In this document: in pieces, positions 53,512 through 62,004 of the stretch | Layout: the number at the start of each line of letters is the position of its first letter | Position numbering within the stretch: the first letter of the stretch is position 1 | Origin: Planctomycetota bacterium | Lineage (GTDB): Bacteria; Planctomycetota; UBA1135; GCA-002686595 | DNA: 64,000 nucleotides | NCBI GenBank assembly: GCA_016712565.1 | Contig: JADJQU010000001.1 | Coordinates: 930,001 to 994,000, forward strand | Reading direction: 5' to 3' | Translations under genes and position numbers: made by a program | The notes under the pieces: generated by a model | Seen by the model: only the letters and a program-made list of their open reading frames with translations | Databases searched by the model: none | What the model was told of the DNA's origin: nothing

Positions 53512-53968
53512 CGGCGCGCACGGGCTCGCCCGTGCTGGATCGGAGCGCCATTGCCGTTCCACGGCCCGTGGCTTCGGCGGGAAGTGGTGCCCTCGACTGG
53601 AATCGAACCGGTAAGCCCTGGTCGGGCGGCGCGCAGCGCGGCCCGACGAAAAGGACGCCTGTGCGTCGTTTTCGAAGGGATCCCGTCGCGGCTTCAGCCG
53701 CGGCGCGCACGGGCTCGCCCGTGCTGGATCGGAGCGCCATTGCCGTTCCACGGCCCATTGCGCCGGCGGGAAGTGGTGCCCTCGACTGGAATCGAACCGG
53801 TAAGCCCTGGTCGGGCGGCGGGAGACGCCCGTGCGTCGTTTTCGAAGGGATCCCGTCGCGGCTTCAGCCGCGGCGCGCACGGGCTCGCCCGTGCTGGATC
53901 GGAGCGCCATTGCCGTTCCACGGCCCATTGCTTCGGCGGGAAGTGGTGCCCTCGACTGGAATCGAACC
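53512..53968. repeat. Tandem repeats (two full, one partial) carrying the 3' end of tRNA-Leu
   Basis: Unit 1 is 53512-53700 (189 bp), unit 2 is 53701-53870 (170 bp), and a third, partial unit starts at 53871 and runs into the real tRNA-Leu. Each unit starts with a hairpin (GCACGGGC-TC-GCCCGTGC, first at 53518-53535) and contains, at 53585-53609 and 53774-53798, the same 25 bases as 53944-53968: the CCA, acceptor 3' strand and T-arm end of tRNA-Leu, on the minus strand. After those 25 bases the first two units diverge from the tRNA. Units 1 and 2 differ mainly by a 19-base insertion near 53624. No protein gene is supported here. Confidence 0.85.
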
Positions 53969-54028
53969 AGCACGGGTTTCCCCACAAGATCCTTAGTCTT
54001 GCGCGTCTGCCAATTCCGCCACGAGGGC
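53944..54028 (-). tRNA. tRNA-Leu(AAG)
   Basis: The cloverleaf is complete: acceptor GCCCTCG/CGAGGGC, the Leu-type D arm (TGGCGGAATTGGCAGACGCG), anticodon stem CAAGA/TCTTG with loop CTAAGGA, a long variable arm (TGTGGGGAAACCCG) as in class II tRNAs, T arm CTGG-TTCGATT-CCAG, and an encoded CCA. The loop reads anticodon AAG, unusual in bacteria because A34 must be edited to inosine. Its 3' end is reproduced in the tandem repeats downstream. Confidence 0.9.
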
Positions 54029-54232
54029 ACCTAGGAACCATCGACTTGTCGCAATCCCGTGCGCCGGGCTTGGCAGGCGACCGCCCCTAGGCGGCCGCGC
54101 GACGGCGCACCCCTGGATTCCAGGGGGTGAGGAGTCTAGCAGCCGCGGGCTCGCTCGCAAGGAATCGGGCCGCCTGCTACAAAGCCCCGTCCGCGCCGCG
54201 GGATTCTGCCCGCCGCCCTCGAGGAGACCGCC

Positions 54233-55440
54233 ATGACCCAGCTCGTCGGAAACGTGCTCATCGGCCAGTCCGGTGGGCCCACCTGCGTCATCAACCAAAG
54301 CCTGGTGGGGATCGTGGAGACCGCCGTCGGCCACCCCGCCGTCCGCAACGTGTACGGGGCCGTCCACGGCATCAAGGGCGTGCTCGAGGAGCGGCTGATC
54401 GACCTCGGCCGGGAGTCGAAGGCCTTGCTGGAGGCCGTGGCGGTGACGCCCTGCGCGGCCCTGCGCTCGGTGCGCAAGAAGCCCACGCGGGAGGAGTGCT
54501 CCCGGGCGCTCGCGGTCTTCCGCTCCCACGACATCCGCTACTTCTTCTACATCGGCGGCAACGACTCGGCGGAGACGGCCCACATCCTCAACGAGCTGGC
54601 GCTGGCGGAGGGCTACGACCTGCGCCTGTTCCACGTGCCGAAGACCATCGACAACGACCTGCGAGTCACGGACCACTGCCCGGGCTATGGATCGGCGGCG
54701 CGCTTCGTGGCTTCTGCCTTCCTCGGGGACAACCAGGACAATCGCAGCCTGCCGGGCATCAAGGTGGACGTGATCATGGGCCGCAATGCGGGCTGGCTCA
54801 CGGCGGCCTCGGCCCTGGCGCGCGTCCACGAGGACGATGGGCCCCACCTGATCTACGTGCCGGAGCGCGTGTTCTCGCCCGACGCGTTCATCGCCGACGT
54901 CGATCGCGTCTACAAGCGCCACGGACGCTGCCTGGTGGCCGTTTCCGAGGGCATCCACGACGCCGCGGGCAAGTCGCCCATCGAGGCGAAGGAGGTCGAT
55001 TCCCACGGCAACGCGCAGTTGTCGAACTCGGGCGCCCTGGGCGATTGGCTGGCGGACCTGATCGCGCGCGGCTGGGCGAGAAGCTGCGCGTGCGCGCCGA
55101 CACCTTCGGCTACCTGCAGCGCTCCTTCGCGGGCGTGTGGTCCGAAGTGGACGCCGCGGAGGCCCGCGAGGTGGGCCGCACGGCCCTGCGAGTCGCCACG
55201 GCGGGCCAGCGCTCCCACGGTTCGGTGGTGATGCTGCGCGACCCCGGCGCGGGCTATCGCGTGCGCTACGACGTCACCGACCTGAAGAACGTCGCCAAGG
55301 AGACGCGCCCGATGGAGGCGCGATTCCTGCTCGGAGACCATGACGTTTCGCCCGAATTCCTGGAGTACGTCCGACCCCTGGTGGGGCCCCTGCCGGTGAC
55401 GGCGCGCCTCTCGGACCACGCGGTCCAAAAGAAGTCCTAA
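54233..55440 (+). CDS. pfp: 6-phosphofructokinase, PPi-dependent type (one frame break)
   Basis: The family pattern is clear: IGQSGGPTCVINQSLVG at the N-terminus, YIGGNDSAETAHILNELAL, and VPKTIDNDLRVTDHCPGYGS. An Asp in GGNDS and a Lys in PKTIDND are the two residues that mark pyrophosphate-using rather than ATP-using enzymes. It would phosphorylate fructose 6-phosphate reversibly. The frame breaks after DLIARG near 55072 and continues one base over as LGEKLRVRADTFGYLQRSF to the TAA at 55438-55440; one lost C restores it, giving about 402 residues. The ATG at 54233 has GAGGAG upstream. The cupredoxin gene follows within 20 bases. Confidence 0.88.
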
Positions 55441-55457
55441 ACTCGTCGCTCTCGACC

Positions 55458-56228
55458 ATGAAGCACCTCGTCGCACTCGCACTGATTTCGCCCCTGGGCC
55501 TGTTCACGGGCCTGCTCACCTTCCAGGCCGTCGACGGCTCCGCCGCGCCCGCCGCGCCGAGCCAGGAGGGGAAAGGCCCGGTTGCGGGTCGCGTGCTCTT
55601 CGACGGTGAGCGGCCCACGCCGCCGCCCCTGGACATCGATCCGGCCAAGGCCAAGGGCTGCACCCAGCCCGGCCAGGAGCTCGACACGACGAACCGCTCG
55701 CTGATCGTGAGCAAGGACCTGGGCATCAAGAACGCCGTGGTGTCCATCGCGGTCAAGGACGCCAAGCTCGTGGTGCCGGAAAAGCCGGTGGAGCTCGACC
55801 AGGTGGCCTGCGCCTTCGAGCCCCACGTGATCGTGGTGCCGGTGGGGACCACGGTGGCCTACCTGAACTCCGACAAGGTGGCCCACAACGTGCGCACGCT
55901 GGCGCGCAAGCACGAGGGCATCAACAAGACCGTGGCCCCGGGCGGCAAGGAGCTGCAACTGCTGGACGCCGGCGCGGACAAGATCGAGATCAAGTGCGAC
56001 CTGCATCCGTGGATGAATGCCTGGCTGTTCGTCACGGACACGCCTTACACGGCCATCACGGACGCGGAGGGGAATTTCAAGCTCCCCGACCTGCCGGCGG
56101 GCGAGTACAAGCTCGCGGTTTGGCACGAGCGCCTGCCCAAGGCCGAGGCCACGGTGGTGGTCAAGCCCGACGGATCCTGCGAGCCGGTGACCATCAAGCT
56201 GGCCGAGAAGAAAAAGAAGCGTGAATAG
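55458..56228 (+). CDS. Exported cupredoxin-like protein with a carboxypeptidase-regulatory-like tail
   Basis: The 256-residue protein has a signal peptide (LALISPLGLFTGLLTF), then a plastocyanin/azurin-like fold. The type 1 copper ligands can be read as His in NSDKVAHNVRT, Cys in IEIKCDLHPWMNAW, His in DLHPWM, and Met in HPWM. The last 60 residues (ITDAEGNFKLPDLPAGEYKL) form a beta-sandwich of the CarboxypepD_reg kind, with a Lys-rich end. It is likely a periplasmic electron carrier or copper-binding protein. It follows phosphofructokinase closely but has no obvious metabolic link to it. ATG start. Confidence 0.85.
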   Translation: MKHLVALALISPLGLFTGLLTFQAVDGSAAPAAPSQEGKGPVAGRVLFDGERPTPPPLDIDPAKAKGCTQPGQELDTTNRSLIVSKDLGIKNAVVSIAVKDAKLVVPEKPVELDQVACAFEPHVIVVPVGTTVAYLNSDKVAHNVRTLARKHEGINKTVAPGGKELQLLDAGADKIEIKCDLHPWMNAWLFVTDTPYTAITDAEGNFKLPDLPAGEYKLAVWHERLPKAEATVVVKPDGSCEPVTIKLAEKKKKRE

Positions 56229-56428
56229 GCCCCTGCCGATTCCCTCGGGGGCAGCCCGGCGGGAGATCGAGCCAAACAGATCGCCGCGGCGGACGTAGAC
56301 TCGCCTCGGGCGTGCCCGATTCTCCCTAGGGCGTTTTGACAGCATTCCCTTGGACGCGGCCGCGGCCAGCTCGGGCCCCAGCGCCTGCTCCAACGCCAGG
56401 ACCAAGACTCCCATCCCAAGGCTCTCCC

Positions 56429-57637
56429 ATGAACCGCCTGCTCCTCGCCCTGCCGTTGTTCCTGCTGGGTTCGTCCGTGGGCGCCCAATCCCAGCTGCTG
56501 CGGGTCCCGGTCTCGGGGGACGGCTCCGTGCAGGTGTACACCGCGGACGGCGGATCCAACTCGTTCCTATTGCTGCGCATGGGCGAGCAGGAGAGTCGGA
56601 GCTCCCTGCCGGGTCCCCGGGAGGGCGAGCCCTGGCTGGGGCTGACCCTGCAGGCGAAGCGCGACGGGGCGCCGCGCCTGGAGGTGGTCGAGGCCCACGA
56701 GGGCGCTCCCGCCAGGGCCGCGGGCGTCGAACCGGGGGACAAGCTGGTTTCCCTGGCGGGACGCGAGGTGGCCACCCACGAACAGCTGCTGGAGGTCCTG
56801 AGCACGGTGGAGCTCGGCCGTCCCGTCCCCTTGACGGTGGAGCGTTCGCGCTCGGTGGAGCTGGGCCGTTCCGATTCGAATTCGAAGACGGGGTTCCTGG
56901 GCGTGACCACCTCGGACGGCACCCAGGCCGCGGGCGCCGCCGGCACGGGCGTGCTCACCGTGGAGCCCAATTCCAGCGCCGAGCGCCTGGACCTGAGGCC
57001 GGGTGACCGAATCGCCGCCGTGGACGGCAGGGAGGTCCGGACCTTCGAGGAGCTTCGCTCCGCCGTCACCAGCCATCGGCCGGGCGAGCGCGTCGAGTTG
57101 CGCATCCAGCGCGACCTGGACGTGGTCCCCGCGCCTCGGCCCGCGGAGGGGGCCACGGCGCCGTCCACGTTGCCGCCCTCGTCCTCGCGGGGCGAGGGGG
57201 CGATGGGCGGTGGCCAGCAGGCGGACACGGCGGTCCCGCCGCCCGGCAAGGCCGGTCGCTTCTTCTGGTCCACGCCGGAGGGCCCCGCCCAGCAAGCCCC
57301 CGGCGCGGAGCAGGACCGGCGGGCCCCGGGGAAGGCAGCCGCTCAGGGGACGCCTCCGGGGGCCAAGGCACCCAAGCTGCCGAAGGCCCCGAAGACTCCC
57401 AAGCCGCCCAAGGCCGCCCAGGGTCCCGAACTTCCGGGGGCTCCCCAACTCTGGAGGGCGCCGGCCGGGCCGGGACGGCTTGCCGGCCCCCAGGGCCAGG
57501 CGGGGCCCGGGCGGACCGGCCGCGATCCGGGGGCCGGGCCGGCGGCGGAGCTCCTGGATGAGATTCGCGCCCTGCGCGAGGAAGTGGCGCAACTCCGCCG
57601 CGAAATCGAGGCCCTGCGCCAGCGGCGCGGCCGCTGA
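56429..57637 (+). CDS. Exported double-PDZ protein
   Basis: The 402-residue protein has a signal peptide (RLLLALPLFLLGSSVGAQ). Two PDZ domains follow: the first around WLGLTLQAKRDGAPRLEVVE, GAPARAAGVEPGDKLVSLAG; the second around FLGVTTSDGTQAAGAAG, SSAERLDLRPGDRIAAVDGR. Then comes a long Pro/Lys/Ala-rich linker (KLPKAPKTPKPPKAA) and a coiled coil at the very end (LREEVAQLRREIEALRQRRG). There is no protease domain, so it is an adaptor. I chose the ATG at 56429 since the frame before it is Pro/Ala-rich. A weakly TAGACT-like box lies near 56298. The lipoprotein gene starts 11 bases after it. Confidence 0.85.
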   Translation: MNRLLLALPLFLLGSSVGAQSQLLRVPVSGDGSVQVYTADGGSNSFLLLRMGEQESRSSLPGPREGEPWLGLTLQAKRDGAPRLEVVEAHEGAPARAAGVEPGDKLVSLAGREVATHEQLLEVLSTVELGRPVPLTVERSRSVELGRSDSNSKTGFLGVTTSDGTQAAGAAGTGVLTVEPNSSAERLDLRPGDRIAAVDGREVRTFEELRSAVTSHRPGERVELRIQRDLDVVPAPRPAEGATAPSTLPPSSSRGEGAMGGGQQADTAVPPPGKAGRFFWSTPEGPAQQAPGAEQDRRAPGKAAAQGTPPGAKAPKLPKAPKTPKPPKAAQGPELPGAPQLWRAPAGPGRLAGPQGQAGPGRTGRDPGAGPAAELLDEIRALREEVAQLRREIEALRQRRGR

Positions 57638-57648
57638 GGGCGCGGCCC

Positions 57649-58107
57649 GTGGCGTTCCGGCCCTTGGCGGTCCTCCTGCCGCTGGCCCTGGCTGCCTGCG
57701 GGGCCCCGGCGCAGTCTCCGCCCCCGGAGCCGATCCCGGCCCTGGAGGCAGCCCAGGCCGCCATGGAGCGCGTGCTCGCACGGGATGCCGCGGCGGGCAA
57801 GATCCGGGACCACGCCAGCGAGACCGCCTCCCTGGAGGACGCCGTGCGGGGCTATGTGGCGGCGCTGGACGGGCTCGACCTCACCGGTACGCCCCCCGAA
57901 TTTCAGCGCGCCCTGCGGGGCCACCGGGATGCCTGGGAGGGCACCCTGCCCTGGATGTCCTCACTCCCGTCCGAGCGCGGGGAGATGCACGCGCTGCTGC
58001 GTCGCGTCGAGGCGGAGCGTCCCGACCTGGCCGCCAAGGGGAAGCCGTTGATGGACAGGGTCTGGTCCACCTGGGCCGAGGTGGAGAGGGCGTCGGGAGG
58101 CCCCTGA
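57649..58107 (+). CDS. Small lipoprotein of unknown function
   Basis: The 152-residue product begins with a lipoprotein signal (PLAVLLPLALAACGAPAQ, lipid Cys in LAAC) and continues as an all-helical, acidic domain (LEAAQAAMERVLARDAAAGK, EDAVRGYVAALDGLDLTGT). No family is recognised. The GTG start follows the PDZ gene by 11 bases, so the two are probably cotranscribed and may act together in the envelope. The stop overlaps the first bases of a 24-bp inverted repeat. Confidence 0.65.
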   Translation: MAFRPLAVLLPLALAACGAPAQSPPPEPIPALEAAQAAMERVLARDAAAGKIRDHASETASLEDAVRGYVAALDGLDLTGTPPEFQRALRGHRDAWEGTLPWMSSLPSERGEMHALLRRVEAERPDLAAKGKPLMDRVWSTWAEVERASGGP

Positions 58108-58311
58108 TACTGCCCCGCATGGCTGCGGATGAGCCGTGGGCCTCCAGGGGGCCGCCAGGCCACAGGGAGGGCGAGGTCGGTGCGGGGGGCCTGGGCTCCG
58201 GGCCCCGGGGAAACGCTGGGGTCCTGGCCGGCCAAGGGGCAAAAACCCAATTCTAGGGGTCAGGAACGGGGTTTTCCGGCCAGGGTTTCCGCAGCCATGC
58301 GGGGCAGTATC
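58106..58311. repeat. 206-bp segment bounded by perfect 24-bp inverted repeats
   Basis: 58106-58129 and 58288-58311 are exact reverse complements (GATACTGCCCCGCATGG...GCGGA). The 158 bases between include a small GC stem (GGGGCC around TGGGCTCCG) and A-rich GCAAAAACCC. It begins at the stop of the lipoprotein gene and ends three bases before the stop of the convergent small gene, so it fills the intergenic space. The arms could fold as a bidirectional terminator stem; the size and symmetry also fit a small non-autonomous mobile element. No other copy occurs in the window. Confidence 0.75.
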
Positions 58312-58314
58312 GGG

Positions 58315-58626
58315 TCAGCGAGGCCAGTGGAGGTCGAGGCCCGAGTCGCCGCGCTCCGGGAGCCACTTGTGGAGCAGCGGGGCCACGGCCCTCAGGCAGG
58401 CCTCGTTTCGCAGGGCACAGGCTCGGCGGGCCTTGGCGCGCTGCTGGGCCAGCTTCCCAAGCTCACGGTCCACGAAGTCGACCACCCGCAGTCGCAGGTC
58501 CGCCCGTTGCCTCGCGGAACGCTCCAGGAGGGGGAGGTAGCGGGCCCCGGCCCCGTCCGGGAGGCCGTGGCGGCGGCAGAGCTGGGCGAGCTTCCGGTCG
58601 GGGCCGAAGGCGGGCGGGGTGGGCAT
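58315..58626 (-). CDS. Small hypothetical helical protein
   Basis: The 103-residue product is basic and mostly helical: RKLAQLCRRHGLPDGAGARY, LRLRVVDFVDRELGKLAQQR and KARRACALRNEACLRAV. I do not recognise it. The open frame has a sensible start (ATG) and ends next to the inverted-repeat segment, but high G+C makes chance open frames common, so it may not be real. It converges with the lipoprotein gene and is divergent from rsmH. Confidence 0.4.
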   Translation of the reverse strand: MPTPPAFGPDRKLAQLCRRHGLPDGAGARYLPLLERSARQRADLRLRVVDFVDRELGKLAQQRAKARRACALRNEACLRAVAPLLHKWLPERGDSGLDLHWPR

Positions 58627-58751
58627 GGGGGAGGGGCGTCGCCCCGAAGACTACCCCGGCCCGGATGGACGCGGGGGGCGGCCGGGGCCCGGGCCGGGTA
58701 AGGACGGCGCAAGCGTGCGGGGGGCCAGACCTGACAGAATCTCCGGCCAGC

Positions 58752-59852
58752 ATGCCGCTCCCCGCGCCCGACGGACCCACGCCCCCCGATGGGGGCGAAA
58801 AGCATCGTCGCCGACCACGCTATCCCGGCACCCATCCAAGGAGCTTCGGGGAGAAGTACAAGGAGCTCGCCCCCGAGCGCTATCCCGGGATCGAGGCCCA
58901 CGTGCGCGCGCGGGGCGCGACTCCGGCCGGCCAGCATGTGCCGATCCTCGTGGAGGAGATTCTCACGGTCCTCGACCCGCGCCCCGGGGAGCGCGGCGTG
59001 GATGCGACCCTGGGATATGGCGGCCACGCGCGCCGAATCCTGGAGCGCCTCGCGCCGGGCGGCCGACTGCTGGCCCTGGACGCCGACGGCACGGAACTGG
59101 AGAAGACACGGACGCGACTGGGGGCACTGGGCTTCGGGGACGAGGTCCTGACAGCGCGTCGCACCAATTTCGCGGCCCTGGGAGAGGTGCTGGCGGAGCT
59201 CGGCTGGGCGGACGGCGTCGACTTCCTGCTCGCGGACTTGGGCGTCTCGTCGATGCAGATCGACGATCCGGCGCGCGGCTTCACGTTCAAGCACGACGGG
59301 CCCCTGGACATGCGCATGAACGTGCGACGGGGGATCTCGGCCGCCGAGTTCCTGGCCCGGGCGAGCGAGGCGGATCTCGAGCGCACCCTGCGGGAAAACT
59401 CCGACGAGCCCCGGGCCGCGAGGCTCTCGAACCTGCTTCTGCGCCGCAGGGGCACGATCGCCTCGACCCTCGATCTCGCGCGGGCCGTGCGGGAGGCCCT
59501 CGAGGGACTGCAGGACGAGGACGAGGTGGAGCGCGCCGTGCGAAGGGTCTTCCAGGCCCTGCGCATCGCGGTCAACGACGAGTTCGGCGTGCTCGACCGA
59601 CTGCTGGCCCAACTTCCGGCCGCGCTTCGGCCGGGCGGGCGGGTCGCGATCCTCACCTTCCACTCCGGGGAGGACCGGCGGGTGAAGCACGCCTTCGGGC
59701 GGGGGCTCGCGGCGGGGTGGTTTTCCGCCACCAGCGACGGCGTCGTGCGACCCTCTCCCGCCGAACAACGGGAGAACCCGCGCTCCGGACCGGCAAAGTT
59801 GCGCTGGGCGGTCCGTGGGACGGTATCGTGGAACGTGGAGGGTCTGTCATGA
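58752..59852 (+). CDS. rsmH: 16S rRNA (cytosine-1402 N4) methyltransferase RsmH
   Basis: The 366-residue enzyme methylates C1402 of 16S rRNA in the P site, using S-adenosylmethionine. Signatures include HVPILVEEILTVLDPRPGER, GVDATLGYGGHARRILE (SAM site), LLADLGVSSMQIDDPARGFT, LDMRMN, and near the end RVAILTFHSGEDRRVKHAF. It has an N-terminal extension of about 65 basic and Pro-rich residues before the usual start, not found in E. coli RsmH. Unlike in most bacteria it is not in a dcw cluster; the neighbour is a hybrid histidine kinase whose ATG overlaps the stop (ATGA). ATG start near CCGGCCAGC, with no strong ribosome site. Confidence 0.93.
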   Translation: MPLPAPDGPTPPDGGEKHRRRPRYPGTHPRSFGEKYKELAPERYPGIEAHVRARGATPAGQHVPILVEEILTVLDPRPGERGVDATLGYGGHARRILERLAPGGRLLALDADGTELEKTRTRLGALGFGDEVLTARRTNFAALGEVLAELGWADGVDFLLADLGVSSMQIDDPARGFTFKHDGPLDMRMNVRRGISAAEFLARASEADLERTLRENSDEPRAARLSNLLLRRRGTIASTLDLARAVREALEGLQDEDEVERAVRRVFQALRIAVNDEFGVLDRLLAQLPAALRPGGRVAILTFHSGEDRRVKHAFGRGLAAGWFSATSDGVVRPSPAEQRENPRSGPAKLRWAVRGTVSWNVEGLS

Positions 59853-61831
59853 ACTCGCTCGGTCCGGGCTGCCGCATCTTGCACCTGGGGTCGAACCCCA
59901 GCGAATCGGCGCTGCTCAACGCGGAGCTGCGAGCCGAGTCGATCCTCGTGCCCGTGGTGCACGTGGCCACCTCGGACGCCCTGCGCTCGGCCCTGGCGGC
60001 CAACGACGTGGGCGTGGTGATCGCCGACCTGCCCCTGCCCTATGGAAGCGCGGCCCTGGAGCTGGCCGAGCTGCAGCGCAATCGGCCCGCCCTGCGCATT
60101 CTCTTCCGCACGGGCTCGGCGGGGAACCGCGGCGTGGCGGGTTCCGACTCGCCCACGGTGAGGGCCCTGCGCGAGGCCTTGCAGGGCTCGCCCCAGACCG
60201 GCCAGACGCGTGAGGAGCATCGGCACCTGGTGGAGCAGGTGGTTCAGAGCCACGCCGTGCAGCTGCGCCTGTCGCGGCGCGACCTGTGGGACTTCGAGGA
60301 CGCCCTGCGCGACATCACCCAGAGCTGCGCGGAGCTGCTGGCCGTGGACCGCGTCAGCCTCTGGGAGGTCGAGCGCGCGACGGGCGACCTGGCCTGCACC
60401 CTGGCCTACGATCGACGGGCCCGCTGTCACCGCGCCGGAGAGCGCCTGACCCTGCCGCCGAGCTACGTGGCGGCCTTGGACAGCGCCATGTTCCTCGCCG
60501 CGGACGACGCCCAGCACGATCCGCGCACCAGCGCCCTCGCGGCGGAGTACCTGCTGCCCCTGGGCATCACGTCGATGCTCGACGCGCCCGTGCGCCGCGA
60601 CGGGCGGATCGTCGGCGTGTTGTGCCACGAGCATTCGGGCCCCGCGCGCCATTGGTCGATCCTGGAGCAGTGCACCGCCGCCGCCATGGCGGAGGTGGTC
60701 GCCCGCGCCTTCGAGGTGCGCGACCGCCGCCGGGCCGAGGAGCGACTCACCGAGGCGGAGAAATTCGAAGTGCTCGGCCGCTTCACCGGCCGCCTGGCCC
60801 ACGACTTCAACAACATCTTGACCGTGATCCTGGGCAACGCCCAGTTGGCCCTGAGCCACCGCGGCGTGGAGCCCCAGGACCGCGAGCTCTTGACCCAGAT
60901 CGTGCAGGCGAGCGAGGACGCCACGACCCTGATCCGCCAGCTCCTGGCCTTCAGCCGGCGCGAGCCCGGCCGCCCCGAGGCGGTCGATCTGCGGGCCTGG
61001 GCTTCCCAGGCCCTGCCCATGGCCGCGCGGCTCCTGGGTTCCGAGGTGCGAGTGGTGGAAGCTCTCGGTTCAGAACCGCTGTGGGTCCGGATCGACCCCA
61101 CGCAACTGCAGCAGGTGCTGCTGAACCTGGCGGCCAACTCCCGGGACGCCATGCCCGGCGGCGGCGAGTTCCGCGTGTCCCTCTCGCGTTCCGGCACCGG
61201 TGCCGGGGCGTTCGCGCACCTCTGCGTCGAAGACACGGGCGCGGGCATTGCGCCCGAGGTCCTGCCGCGCATCTTCGATCCGTTCTTCACCACGAAGGAA
61301 CCCCGGCTCGGAACCGGCCTGGGGCTTGCGTCGGTGCGCGAGATCGTGCGCATGGCGGGCGGGCAGGTGGCGGTGTCGAGCCAACCGGGCCACGGCACGA
61401 CCTTCGACATCTCCCTGCCCGCGGCCTTGCCGCCGGCCCCGACCCCGGGAGGGCCGCGGGGCGGCACGGCCCTCCTGGTGATCCCCGACGCGGCGCTGCG
61501 GGCCACCCTGGTGACGCTCCTGGGGGACCTGGGGATCGACACGCTCGAGGCCAAGGGGGCCGTGGAGGCCCTGGAGGTCGTGGCCAGCGGCAGAAACTTC
61601 GATTGGGTCGCGGCGGCCCAGGTCGTGGGACGCATGGACGGCGGCCGGCTGGTGCGTCACCTGCGGGATTTCCGCCCGCGGGTTCCGGCCCTGATCCTGC
61701 TGCCCAAGGGAGCGAGCGTCGATCCTGACCTGCCCCTCTTGGCCCAGTCGGGCATCACCGCGACGATGCCGGAGCCTCCCACGGTCGGGGCCCTGGAGGC
61801 CTGGTTGCGGCAGGCCTCGGCGGCGACTTAG
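59849..61831 (+). CDS. GAF-containing hybrid histidine kinase with degenerate receiver domains
   Basis: The 660-residue protein has, in order: a receiver-like N-terminus with one Asp (VVIADLPLP, Asp60) but no acidic pocket; a GAF domain (DITQSCAELLAVDRVSLWEV); a HisKA dimerisation domain with the phospho-His in GRLAHDFNNILTVILGNAQL (His318); an HATPase domain (LLNLAANSRDAMPGGGEF, VEDTGAGIAPEVLPRIFDPF, GTGLGLASVREIVRMAGG); and a C-terminal receiver lacking its phosphoacceptor (DWVAAAQVVGRMDGG, Ala where Asp is expected). No membrane helix is seen, so it is cytoplasmic and senses through GAF. It is coupled to rsmH by ATGA. No response regulator gene is adjacent. Confidence 0.88.
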   Translation: MNSLGPGCRILHLGSNPSESALLNAELRAESILVPVVHVATSDALRSALAANDVGVVIADLPLPYGSAALELAELQRNRPALRILFRTGSAGNRGVAGSDSPTVRALREALQGSPQTGQTREEHRHLVEQVVQSHAVQLRLSRRDLWDFEDALRDITQSCAELLAVDRVSLWEVERATGDLACTLAYDRRARCHRAGERLTLPPSYVAALDSAMFLAADDAQHDPRTSALAAEYLLPLGITSMLDAPVRRDGRIVGVLCHEHSGPARHWSILEQCTAAAMAEVVARAFEVRDRRRAEERLTEAEKFEVLGRFTGRLAHDFNNILTVILGNAQLALSHRGVEPQDRELLTQIVQASEDATTLIRQLLAFSRREPGRPEAVDLRAWASQALPMAARLLGSEVRVVEALGSEPLWVRIDPTQLQQVLLNLAANSRDAMPGGGEFRVSLSRSGTGAGAFAHLCVEDTGAGIAPEVLPRIFDPFFTTKEPRLGTGLGLASVREIVRMAGGQVAVSSQPGHGTTFDISLPAALPPAPTPGGPRGGTALLVIPDAALRATLVTLLGDLGIDTLEAKGAVEALEVVASGRNFDWVAAAQVVGRMDGGRLVRHLRDFRPRVPALILLPKGASVDPDLPLLAQSGITATMPEPPTVGALEAWLRQASAAT

Positions 61832-62004
61832 AGCGCGTCCCCGGGGGGCTGATTCACAAGTGCGTTGGCCGAGGCGGCCTGCCCGCGGCTCCCCGGCCAC
61901 GGGGGCGCTCCTTCGGGGGCTGCAGCGAACACGGGGCGTCGCGGCGACTTGCGGATCGCGGCCGGGGAATTCCCACGGGGCCCGACAGGTCCCGGGGCGC
62001 GCGC

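Noticed and set aside
53512..53968. CRISPR array
   Set aside because: Units are 170-190 bp with tRNA-derived sequence; there are no short repeats with unique spacers and no cas genes.
53455..54030. A minus-strand open frame of about 190 codons covering the tRNA-Leu region
   Set aside because: It reads through tRNA-Leu and its repeats; proteins beginning with WRNWQTRKTKDLVGKP-like peptides are well-known artefacts of tRNA-Leu translation.
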